Positions 1-5,848 are shown, numbered from the stretch's first letter. The stretch is 7,590 nucleotides of DNA from an uncultured Burkholderiales bacterium (GCA_903953985.1 CAJBLW010000080.1:1-7590), one strand, 5' to 3'. The notes: generated by a model not told the origin, from the letters alone. Numbers and translations are program-made.

Positions 1-947
1 AAATGACCGACTACGCGTCCGGTTTTGCCGCGTGCCAGTTCGGGCACGTCGGGGTTTTTCTTCTGCGGCATGATGCTCGAGCCGGTGGTGAAGCGGTCGG
101 CAATGCGCACGAAGCCGAAGTTCTGGCTCATCCACAAAATCAACTCTTCACTGAAGCGGCTGATGTGAACCATGCAAAGAGAAGCCGCGGCGGTGAATTC
201 GATCGCGAAGTCGCGGTCGCTCACGCCGTCCAGGCTGTTTTGGCAAACCTGCGGGTTGCCGTGTTCGTCGACCATGCCCAGCGTGCGGGCCACGCGCTCA
301 CGGTCCAGTGGATAGGTGGTGCCGGCCAAGGCGGCGCTGCCCAGCGGTAGGCGGTTGGTGCGTCGGCGCACATCGCTCATGCGCTCGGCGTCGCGGGCAA
401 ACATCTCGACGTAGGCCAGCAGGTGGTGCGCAAAGCTGACAGGTTGGGCCACTTGCAAGTGGGTGAAGCCCGGCATGATGACCTCGACGTTTTGCTCGGC
501 CACATCGACCAACGACTTTTGCAAGTCAATCAGCAAATCGATGATCAGGTCCATTTCGCCGCGCAGCCACAGGCGCACATCGGTGGCCACTTGGTCGTTG
601 CGGCTGCGGCCGGTGTGCAGGCGCTTGCCCGCGTCACCTACCAACTGGGTCAGCCGCGCTTCAATGTTCAGGTGCACGTCTTCCAGGTCGAGCTTCCACT
701 CGAAAGCGCCGGATTCGATCTCTTGGGTGATCTGCACCATGCCGCGCTGGATGTCCGCCAGGTCGCTGGCGCCGATGATATTTTGCGCCGCCAGCATCTC
801 GGCGTGGGCCAGGCTGCCGGTGATGTCGGCTTGCCACAGGCGTTTGTCAAAGAACACGCTGGCGGTGTAGCGCTTGACCAACTCGCTCATGGGTTCGGAA
901 AAGAGCGCGGACCAAGCTTGGGATTTTTTGTCGAGTTGGTTTGTCAT
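1..947 (-). CDS. argH: Argininosuccinate lyase, C-terminus cut by the window edge
   Basis: ArgH splits argininosuccinate into arginine and fumarate in the cytoplasm, the last step of arginine synthesis. Reading the minus strand from ATG 947 gives 315 complete residues beginning MTNQLDKKSQAW; the family is about 460-470 residues, so roughly the last third lies outside the window. Visible family motifs are TGRSRNDQ in the N-terminal half, PGFTHLQ with the conserved His at about residue 163, and the fumarase/aspartase-superfamily signature TGSSIMPQKKNPD at about residues 288-300, carrying the serine loop of the active site. The reading frame is unbroken. The start is set by the conserved N-terminus, since no Shine-Dalgarno sequence lies just upstream. 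The nearest upstream gene on the same strand is unrelated and 187 bp away, so argH is probably transcribed on its own. Identification is very secure. Confidence 0.97.
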   Translation of the reverse strand, partial: MTNQLDKKSQAWSALFSEPMSELVKRYTASVFFDKRLWQADITGSLAHAEMLAAQNIIGASDLADIQRGMVQITQEIESGAFEWKLDLEDVHLNIEARLTQLVGDAGKRLHTGRSRNDQVATDVRLWLRGEMDLIIDLLIDLQKSLVDVAEQNVEVIMPGFTHLQVAQPVSFAHHLLAYVEMFARDAERMSDVRRRTNRLPLGSAALAGTTYPLDRERVARTLGMVDEHGNPQVCQNSLDGVSDRDFAIEFTAAASLCMVHISRFSEELILWMSQNFGFVRIADRFTTGSSIMPQKKNPDVPELARGKTGRVVGH

Positions 948-956
948 AAGCCGCTG

Positions 957-962
957 ATTTTA
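957..962 (-). promoter_or_regulatory. Candidate -10 box for argH
   Basis: On the minus strand TAAAAT (within GATAAAATC) matches the sigma-70 -10 consensus at five of six positions and ends only 9 nt before the argH ATG. If used, the transcript would start within a few bases of the start codon. No good TTGACA-like -35 box lies 16-18 bp upstream, so the call is tentative. Confidence 0.35.
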
Positions 963-990
963 TCGGGCTTCGGGCGGTCCTTTCACTTCC

Positions 991-1092
991 TCAAGCCATC
1001 CATGCCAGCGCCATCGCTTGGTCTGCGGAAAGGTTGTGCACATCGTGGAAGAAGTTGGCTGCGATCGGTTGCAAGGTATAGCGAGCGATCAC
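991..1092 (-). other. Short coding-like frame, possible gene remnant
   Basis: Between the Kazal gene and argH, the minus strand has a 33-codon frame from a GTG at 1092 to TGA at 991-993. It is bounded upstream by an in-frame TAG. Its conceptual product contains NFFHDVHNLSADQAMALAWM. Codon use resembles the neighbouring genes, with mostly G or C in third positions and ordinary residue composition, unlike a random frame. There is no Shine-Dalgarno sequence and I do not recognise the sequence. It could be the decayed 3' end of a lost gene, a tiny real ORF, or chance. Confidence 0.2.
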
Positions 1093-1134
1093 CGTCTAGG
1101 CTTTTGGGGTCGACCAGCAGCCCAGATGGCTGGA

Positions 1135-1749
1135 TCAGGGCAGTTGTTTGACGAGCTTGTAGGTGATGCTGGGGGCGTCGGCCGTCACGTTTTCCTGTCG
1201 GTCCTTGCGCACCCGCAGGAGTTGGCGTTTGCCGACTTGGTGTTTGTAGCCTTCGATGTCTTCGAAAAGCGGTTCCCACCGAGGCTTTTTCCGGCCTTCT
1301 TGCAGTTCGCGCACCATCAGGCATTGCATCTCGATCAGGCCGGTGCACTTTTGGCGATGGGCGCCCACTTCGAGTGTGATGGCATTACTCATCCAGGGGC
1401 GTATGCAGCTCGCGAGTTCGGCGTTCCAGACGAAACCCGCAGAGGCTTTGCAGCCCTGAGCGTCGCTGTCGCTGCCTGGCATGGGGCGTGGTGCAGGCAT
1501 AGGAGGCACTTGTGGCACAGGCTGGGGCAAGGTGCTGCGTGGGCATTCGCCTTGGGCGATGGGACGGGCTTGTGCGTTGTTGAGCGTGCAGCGGTTAGGG
1601 AAGGTTTGCGAGGCTTGGTCTGCAATTTGTCCGCAGACGGGGGCGTATTCTCGGGTACAGATTTGGGCTTGGACCGCCGGGATGTGCCAAAGGCTCAACA
1701 CCACCAGGGAGCTGCTCAAAACAATGCGAAGATTTTGGCGTTTTTTCAT
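1135..1749 (-). CDS. Exported Kazal-type protease-inhibitor / DUF4377 protein
   Basis: The 204-residue product starts with a signal peptide: MKKRQNLR, a hydrophobic core at about residues 9-23, and a likely cleavage after AVQA at 28. No lipobox is seen, so a soluble periplasmic or secreted protein is expected. Residues 30-69 form a Kazal-like domain with CTREYAPVCG at 31-40 and cysteines at 31, 39, 54 and 69. This is the four-cysteine form seen in bacterial homologues. By alignment to animal Kazal inhibitors the P1 residue is Arg33, which predicts trypsin-like targets. A proline-rich linker (about 70-92) leads to a C-x14-C motif ending in IRPW (100-119). A DUF4377 domain of unknown function follows (about 124-204), recognised by its CTG...MQCLMVRE, LFEDIEGY and YKLV motifs. 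The eight cysteines after the cleavage site fit an oxidising compartment. Start ATG 1749 is the one giving the full signal peptide; no clear Shine-Dalgarno precedes it. The gene appears monocistronic. The inhibitor role is inferred from the domain. Confidence 0.85.
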   Translation of the reverse strand: MKKRQNLRIVLSSSLVVLSLWHIPAVQAQICTREYAPVCGQIADQASQTFPNRCTLNNAQARPIAQGECPRSTLPQPVPQVPPMPAPRPMPGSDSDAQGCKASAGFVWNAELASCIRPWMSNAITLEVGAHRQKCTGLIEMQCLMVRELQEGRKKPRWEPLFEDIEGYKHQVGKRQLLRVRKDRQENVTADAPSITYKLVKQLP

Positions 1750-2040
1750 GTGTTGGCAGCATAAATTTTTGCCATAAGTTTAAATAAATGGATGCTTTTT
1801 TAGCTGCGATTGTTTGTTTTGTTGTAAGCACTTGCAAGAGGCCGCGGGCAAGGTGCGTCTGGCATGACCGGTTAAAGATCGGTCAAGGGCAGAAGATCAA
1901 CCAGCAGGGGGCTTCATCGGTGCAGCCCTGAGCCAAGCACTCGCGCGAACCTTGAAGGCCGCTGGTTTGGACGCCTCGTCGGTTGGAAGTGTTGATGTTT
2001 CGGGTTGTCTGAGGGGTCCCACTGAGGCCATGTTTCGGGC
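1750..2040. other. Intergenic region between divergent genes, no convincing gene
   Basis: This spacer separates the minus-strand Kazal gene from the rpsO promoter. About 1755-1830 is clearly AT-richer than the rest of the window and should carry the Kazal gene's promoter, but I cannot fix one set of boxes. The best minus-strand candidate is TTGCAA followed after 17 bp by AACAAT, four of six matches each. A TGACCG/CGGTCA dyad lies at 1865-1885. Plus-strand frames at 1788-1931 (from an ATG) and 1868-2164 (no ATG) are open, but neither has a ribosome binding site. Confidence 0.6.
1865..1885. repeat. Dyad TGACCG-N9-CGGTCA
   Basis: A perfect 6-bp inverted repeat with a 9-nt spacer (TGACCG at 1865-1870, CGGTCA at 1880-1885) lies in the divergent spacer, 116 bp upstream of the Kazal gene start. 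It could be an operator for a dimeric regulator. It has no T-tract on either side, so it is not a terminator. A 12-base dyad can occur by chance. Confidence 0.3.
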
Positions 2041-2046
2041 TATAAT
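2041..2046 (+). promoter_or_regulatory. -10 box of the rpsO promoter
   Basis: TATAAT matches the sigma-70 -10 consensus perfectly, 114 bp before the rpsO ATG. The -35 region about 17 bp upstream (around 2018-2024, cccactg) is a poor match, and there is no TG extension of the -10. Transcription would begin near 2052-2054 and give a leader of about 108 nt. Confidence 0.6.
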
Positions 2047-2067
2047 CTCGCTGCTCTGCGATTTGCA

Positions 2068-2104
2068 TTGCGCACGTCATCCGCTTTTCCGGCAGTTGGC
2101 GCAA
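2068..2104 (+). promoter_or_regulatory. Imperfect hairpin in the rpsO leader
   Basis: In the predicted rpsO 5' UTR, TTGCGC (2068-2073) pairs with GCGCAA (2099-2104). Within it CCG (2081-2083) can pair with CGG (2090-2092) around a CTTTTC loop, leaving an internal loop between the two helices. S15 represses its own translation in other bacteria through leader structures that differ by lineage, so this is a candidate S15 site. That role is inferred only from position and foldability. Confidence 0.4.
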
Positions 2105-2160
2105 GTCATTAACCCGCTGAAATTCTTCATTGAATGCCAGCGAAACAACAAGGAAAAACC

Positions 2161-2427
2161 ATGATTGCATCTTCAATCAAGGCCGAGGTCGTCAAGGCCA
2201 ATGCCCGTGCTGCCAACGACACTGGGTCCCCAGAAGTCCAGGTGGCTTTGCTCACAGCCCGTATCAACGAGCTGACACCCCACTTCAAAACACACGCCAA
2301 AGACCATCACGGTCGCCGTGGTTTGCTGCGCATGGTCAGCCGTCGCCGCAAGCTGCTGGACTACCTCAAGTCCCGTGATGCTGACCGTTACGTTGCGCTG
2401 ATCGCCAAGCTTGGCCTGCGTAAATAA
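2161..2427 (+). CDS. rpsO: 30S ribosomal protein S15
   Basis: S15 is a primary 16S rRNA-binding protein that binds the central-domain three-way junction and nucleates assembly of the 30S platform. The 88-residue product (E. coli S15 is 89) has the family's helical pattern and conserved segments: TGSPEVQVALLTARI (about residues 21-35), the RNA-binding stretch HFKTHAKDHHGRRGLL (about 41-56), and the basic C-terminal MVSRRRKLLDYLK...LIAKLGLRK. The start is supported by AAGGA at 2150-2154, six bases before the ATG. It has its own promoter and a strong terminator immediately downstream. The usual partner pnp follows, with 210 bp between the stop and the pnp ATG. S15 commonly controls its own translation, and the structured leader fits that. 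Confidence 0.98.
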   Translation: MIASSIKAEVVKANARAANDTGSPEVQVALLTARINELTPHFKTHAKDHHGRRGLLRMVSRRRKLLDYLKSRDADRYVALIAKLGLRK

Positions 2428-2443
2428 CCGTCTATCCAGATGA

Positions 2444-2490
2444 AAAGCGCCTGAGTTAGTTCACTAGCTCAGGCGCTTTATTCTTTTTTT
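2444..2490 (+). terminator. Strong intrinsic terminator after rpsO
   Basis: A 16-bp stem (2444-2459 with 2464-2479, one G-U pair) closes a TTCA tetraloop, starts AAAGCGCCTGAG, and is followed by ATTCTTTTTTT to 2490. It begins 16 nt after the rpsO stop. It should end most rpsO transcripts, leaving pnp dependent on read-through or its own promoter. Confidence 0.95.
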
Positions 2491-2500
2491 CAGTCGGAAT

Positions 2501-2528
2501 TTGTCAGGGCGATCTCGCGCTGTGTCAT
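2501..2528 (+). promoter_or_regulatory. Weak candidate promoter for pnp
   Basis: TTGTCA at 2501-2506 matches the -35 consensus at five of six positions. With a 16-bp spacer the -10 would be TGTCAT at 2523-2528, four of six matches, overlapping the base of the leader hairpin. It is the only candidate I see between the rpsO terminator and the hairpin, and it is weak. Confidence 0.2.
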
Positions 2529-2567
2529 TCCACAAGGCTTTTCGGTCAAGGTTTTGTGGAATGGCAT
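2522..2567 (+). promoter_or_regulatory. Long leader hairpin upstream of pnp
   Basis: Bases 2522-2541 pair without interruption with 2548-2567: 20 bp, five of them G-U, closing the 6-nt loop UCGGUC. The core arms are GTCATTCCACAA and TTGTGGAATGGC. No T-tract follows, so it is not a terminator. It ends 70 nt before the pnp ATG. E. coli pnp has a comparable leader hairpin that RNase III cuts, after which PNPase represses its own translation. Position and size suggest the same job here; the function is inferred. Confidence 0.65.
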
Positions 2568-2637
2568 CGAGTTCAGAGCGTCATCTTCCGGGCCCACAGT
2601 GCAGCCTCATGCGCTTTTGTTTTCAGGAGTTCTGAAC

Positions 2638-4743
2638 ATGTCTATTTTCAATAAAGTCACCAAAACATTCCAGTGGGGCCAGCACACGGTCAAAATGGAA
2701 ACCGGCGAAGTCGCACGCCAAGCCGGTGGCGCTGTGCTGCTCGACATGGAGGGCACCGTCGTGCTCGCCACCGTCGTGGGCTCCAAGATCGCCAAGGCCG
2801 GTCAAGACTTTTTCCCCCTCACCGTGGATTACATCGAGAAGACTTACGCTGCAGGTAAGATTCCCGGTAGCTTCTTCAAGCGTGAAGCCAAGCCCAGCGA
2901 GCACGAGACCCTGACCAGCCGCTTGATCGACCGCCCGATCCGTCCCCTGTTCCCTGAAGGTTTTTACAACGACGTGCACGTGGTCATCCACACGGTGTCG
3001 CTGAACCCTGAAGTCGATGCCGACATCGCTGCGATGATCGCTGTGTCTGCCGCCTTGTCCATCTCTGGCATTCCTTTCAACGGCCCCATTGGCGCGGCCC
3101 GCGTGGGCTATATCAACGGTGAATACGTCCTGAATCCCGGCCAGACGCAGCGCAAAGACAGCGTGATGGACCTGGTGGTTGCCGGTACCGAAGCCGCTGT
3201 GCTGATGGTCGAATCCGAAGCCCAGCAACTGTCCGAAGAAATCATGTTGGGTGGTGTGGTGTACGGCCACGAGCAATCGGCCATTGCCATCAACGCGATC
3301 CACGAGCTGGTGCGCGACGCTGGCAAGCCGGTGTGGGACTGGCAAGCGCCTGCCCGTGACTTGGCTTTTGAAGCTAAATTGGCAGCACTTGCAGAAGAAA
3401 AACTGCGCGCTGCTTATCAAATCCGCAATAAGCAAGCCCGCACACACGCTTGCCGTGAAGCCTACGCCTCGGTCAAAGTCGCATTGGCCGAAGAAGGCGT
3501 GGCCTTTGACGGCGTCAAGCTCGACGGCCTGATGTTCGAGATCGAAGCGCGCATCGTGCGCAGCCAGATTTTGGCGGGTGAGCCCCGTATCGACGGCCGC
3601 GATACACGCACTGTGCGGCCCATTGAAATCCGCAACAGCGTTTTGCCACGCACCCACGGCTCGGCCTTGTTCACACGTGGCGAAACCCAGGCTTTGGTGA
3701 TCACTACTTTGGGCACCGAGCGCGATGCTCAGCGCATCGACGCGCTGGCTGGTGAGTTCGAAGACCGCTTCATGTTCCACTACAACATGCCTCCCTTTGC
3801 CACCGGCGAAGTGGGCCGCATGGGCAGTACCAAGCGCCGCGAGATCGGCCACGGTCGTTTGGCCAAGCGTGCTTTGGCGGCTGTGTTGCCCAGCAAAGAA
3901 GAGTTCCCGTACACCATGCGTGTGGTGTCCGAAATCACCGAATCGAACGGTTCTTCGTCCATGGCCTCTGTCTGCGGCGGCTGCCTGTCGATGATGGACG
4001 CGGGTGTGCCGATGAAAGCCCACGTGGCCGGTATCGCCATGGGCCTGATCAAGGAAGACAACCGCTTTGCGGTGTTGACCGACATCTTGGGTGACGAAGA
4101 CCACCTGGGTGACATGGACTTCAAGGTCGCTGGTACCACCCACGGTATCACCGCGCTTCAGATGGACATCAAGATCCAGGGCATCACCAAAGAAATCATG
4201 CAAGTCGCTTTGGCCCAAGCCAAAGAAGCGCGCATGCACATTCTGGGCAAGATGCAAGAGGCAATGAGCACGGCCAACACCGAAGTCTCGGATTTCGCCC
4301 CCAAGCTCTTCACCATGAAGATCAACCCCGAGAAAATCCGTGACGTGATCGGCAAGGGTGGCGCGACCATCCGTGCGCTGACCGAAGAGACCGGTTGCCA
4401 AATCAACATCTCGGAAGATGGCACGATCACCATCGCGGCCACCGATGGCGAAAAGGCCGACATCGCCAAGAAGCGCATTGAGCAGATCACCGCCGAAGTC
4501 GAAATCGGCAAGGTCTACGAAGGCCCAGTGACCAAGATCTTGGATTTCGGTGCACTGATCAACTTGCTGCCCGGCAAAGACGGTCTGCTGCACATCAGCC
4601 AGATCGCCCACGAGCGCGTTGAAAAAGTCACCGATTACCTGAGCGAAGGCCAGATTGTCAAAGTCAAGGTCATGGAAACCGACGAAAAAGGCCGCATCAA
4701 GTTGTCGATGAAGGCTTTGTTGGACCGTCCGGCTCAAGGCTGA
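2638..4743 (+). CDS. pnp: Polyribonucleotide nucleotidyltransferase (PNPase)
   Basis: PNPase degrades RNA 3'-to-5' by phosphorolysis, releasing nucleoside diphosphates. It is a trimer and usually partners RNase E in the degradosome. The 701-residue product has the full domain order: RNase PH 1 (from about residue 10), an all-helical linker domain (roughly 240-320), RNase PH 2 (about 320-545) with catalytic Asp486 and Asp492 in GDEDHLGDMDFKVAG, a KH domain with the GKGG loop at 572-575, and an S1 domain (about 622-692, GKVYEGPVTKILDFGAL). Length is close to E. coli PNPase. ATG 2638 is chosen because AGGAG (2625-2629) sits 8 nt upstream and MSIFNKVTKTFQWG is a normal PNPase N-terminus. An in-frame ATG at 2554 lies inside the leader hairpin, has no ribosome site and would add a foreign-looking extension. 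Expression is probably controlled through the leader hairpin. Confidence 0.98.
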   Translation: MSIFNKVTKTFQWGQHTVKMETGEVARQAGGAVLLDMEGTVVLATVVGSKIAKAGQDFFPLTVDYIEKTYAAGKIPGSFFKREAKPSEHETLTSRLIDRPIRPLFPEGFYNDVHVVIHTVSLNPEVDADIAAMIAVSAALSISGIPFNGPIGAARVGYINGEYVLNPGQTQRKDSVMDLVVAGTEAAVLMVESEAQQLSEEIMLGGVVYGHEQSAIAINAIHELVRDAGKPVWDWQAPARDLAFEAKLAALAEEKLRAAYQIRNKQARTHACREAYASVKVALAEEGVAFDGVKLDGLMFEIEARIVRSQILAGEPRIDGRDTRTVRPIEIRNSVLPRTHGSALFTRGETQALVITTLGTERDAQRIDALAGEFEDRFMFHYNMPPFATGEVGRMGSTKRREIGHGRLAKRALAAVLPSKEEFPYTMRVVSEITESNGSSSMASVCGGCLSMMDAGVPMKAHVAGIAMGLIKEDNRFAVLTDILGDEDHLGDMDFKVAGTTHGITALQMDIKIQGITKEIMQVALAQAKEARMHILGKMQEAMSTANTEVSDFAPKLFTMKINPEKIRDVIGKGGATIRALTEETGCQINISEDGTITIAATDGEKADIAKKRIEQITAEVEIGKVYEGPVTKILDFGALINLLPGKDGLLHISQIAHERVEKVTDYLSEGQIVKVKVMETDEKGRIKLSMKALLDRPAQG

Positions 4744-4766
4744 GTCGTTGCGCTTTGTTCGTTGAG

Positions 4767-4810
4767 GGTTGGGCGTTGAGCGAGATGCTTTTAACCCCCA
4801 ACGCTCAACC
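4767..4810. repeat. Inverted repeat between pnp and the oxidoreductase gene
   Basis: GGTTGGGCGTTG (4767-4778) pairs with CAACGCTCAACC (4799-4810): 12 bp with one G-U around a 20-nt loop. No T-tract follows on the plus strand, so it is not a typical intrinsic terminator. It could protect the pnp mRNA 3' end, act with Rho, or belong to a dispersed palindromic repeat family. Only the pairing is seen directly. Confidence 0.55.
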
Positions 4811-4837
4811 AACCATCCACGCTGAACGCACACCACC

Positions 4838-5848
4838 ATGAACGTCATCGAAATTCAAAGCTTCGGCGCCCCTGAGGTGCTGGTGCCCGGCACCCGTCCC
4901 GAGCCTGTGGCTGGGGCAGGGGAGTTGCTCATTTGCGTCTCTGCCAGAGGCATCAACCGCCCCGATGTGTTGCAACGCACCGGCAACTACCCTGTGCCAC
5001 CGGGTGCCTCGGATATTCCGGGCTTGGAGGTGGCGGGTGTGGTGGTGTCGGGCGATGCAGTGGCCATGGCCGAAGCGGGCTTTGCGGTGGGCGACCGCGT
5101 TTGCGCATTGGTGGCTGGTGGTGGTTACGCGCAACTGTGCGTGGCACCGGTGGCCCAGTGTTTGCCCGTGCCCAAGGGCCTGACGGACACGGAAGCCGCT
5201 TCGCTGCCCGAGACGTTTTTTACAGTGTGGAGCAACGTGTTTGACCGTGGGCGTTTGCAAGCGGGTGACACCTTGTTGATTCAGGGCGGCACCAGCGGCA
5301 TTGGCGTGACCGCCATTCAGATGGCCAAGGCAGCAGGCGCGACCGTGATCGCCACGGCCGGGTCCGATGAAAAATGTCGGGCTTGCTTGGCTTTGGGCGC
5401 CGACCATGCCATCAACTACAAAACCACTGATTTCGTCGCCGAGGCCAAGCGTCTGACCGGCGGCGTGGGTGTGAATGTGATTTTGGACATGGTCGCAGGT
5501 GACTATGTGGCGCGTGAAATCGAGGCCTTGGCCGAAGATGGTCGCTTGGTCATCATCGCGGTGCAAGGCGGCGTCAAGAGCGAGTTCAATGCCGGTATGG
5601 TGCTGCGCCGTCGCTTGACGATCACCGGTTCGACACTGCGTCCGCGACCCGTGGCCTTCAAGGCAGCGATTGCCCAGTCTTTGCGCCAAACCGTTTGGCC
5701 CTGGATCGAATCGGGTCGCATCAAGCCGGTGATTCACAGCGTGTTCGCTGCGGCAGAAGCGGGTGGTGGTTTGCCATCGGGTGCGGCGCAAGCCCATGCC
5801 TTGATGGAGACGAACCAGCATGTGGGCAAGATTGTGGTGACCTGGTGA
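4838..5848 (+). CDS. Zinc-independent NAD(P)H quinone oxidoreductase, PIG3 type
   Basis: This is a medium-chain dehydrogenase/reductase of the quinone oxidoreductase group, a cytoplasmic enzyme expected to reduce quinones or related electrophiles with NADPH. The 336-residue product has a GroES-like N-terminal half (ARGINRPDVLQRTGNYPVPPGASDIPGLEVAG) and a Rossmann half with the nucleotide-binding loop GGTSGIG at 150-156. PIG3/TP53I3 hallmarks include ETFFTVWSNVF (125-135), GSTLRPR, and the C-terminal ALMETNQHVGKIVVTW. The zinc-ligand pattern of alcohol dehydrogenases is absent. Near the C-terminus, AEAGGGLPSGAAQAHALME seems several residues longer than I expect for the family. No Shine-Dalgarno precedes ATG 4838; the start is set by the MNVIEI...GAPEVL N-terminus. 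The stop overlaps the tpiA start. The physiological substrate cannot be read from sequence. Confidence 0.92.
   Translation: MNVIEIQSFGAPEVLVPGTRPEPVAGAGELLICVSARGINRPDVLQRTGNYPVPPGASDIPGLEVAGVVVSGDAVAMAEAGFAVGDRVCALVAGGGYAQLCVAPVAQCLPVPKGLTDTEAASLPETFFTVWSNVFDRGRLQAGDTLLIQGGTSGIGVTAIQMAKAAGATVIATAGSDEKCRACLALGADHAINYKTTDFVAEAKRLTGGVGVNVILDMVAGDYVAREIEALAEDGRLVIIAVQGGVKSEFNAGMVLRRRLTITGSTLRPRPVAFKAAIAQSLRQTVWPWIESGRIKPVIHSVFAAAEAGGGLPSGAAQAHALMETNQHVGKIVVTW

Noticed and set aside
1114..1133. CCAGC/GCTGG repeat just after the Kazal gene stop, considered as a terminator
   Set aside because: Only 5 bp pair and no T-tract follows on the minus strand.
423..1151. 242-codon plus-strand frame over argH
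   Set aside because: It lies antisense to a well-supported argH frame and has no recognisable motif.
1018..1764. 248-codon plus-strand frame over the Kazal gene
   Set aside because: The minus strand has a signal peptide, Kazal cysteine pattern and DUF4377 motifs in one frame; the plus frame shows none.
1788..1931. 47-codon plus-strand ORF starting MDAFLAAIVCFVV
   Set aside because: The hydrophobic start is suggestive of a small membrane peptide, but it has no Shine-Dalgarno, and the hydrophobic part arises from a T-rich stretch. Not supported as a gene.
1883..2176. 97-codon minus-strand frame upstream of rpsO
   Set aside because: It crosses the rpsO promoter, leader and start codon, has no ribosome site and resembles no family.
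2554..2637. Upstream in-frame ATG that would extend PNPase by 28 residues
   Set aside because: The ATG is inside the leader hairpin without a ribosome site, while ATG 2638 has AGGAG 8 nt upstream and the normal PNPase N-terminus.
2623..4848. 741-codon open frame on the minus strand opposite pnp
   Set aside because: Its product is rich in His, Asp, Gln and Gly with no recognisable domain, as expected from the antisense of a GC-rich, codon-biased gene. pnp on the other strand is unmistakable.
4805..5821. 338-codon open frame on the minus strand opposite the oxidoreductase gene
   Set aside because: It is an antisense shadow with His/Gln/Arg-rich composition and no family motifs; the plus-strand gene is clear.
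5695..5847. Upstream extension of the tpiA frame
   Set aside because: It overlaps the oxidoreductase gene and would add 51 non-family residues; ATG 5848 gives the normal TIM N-terminus.
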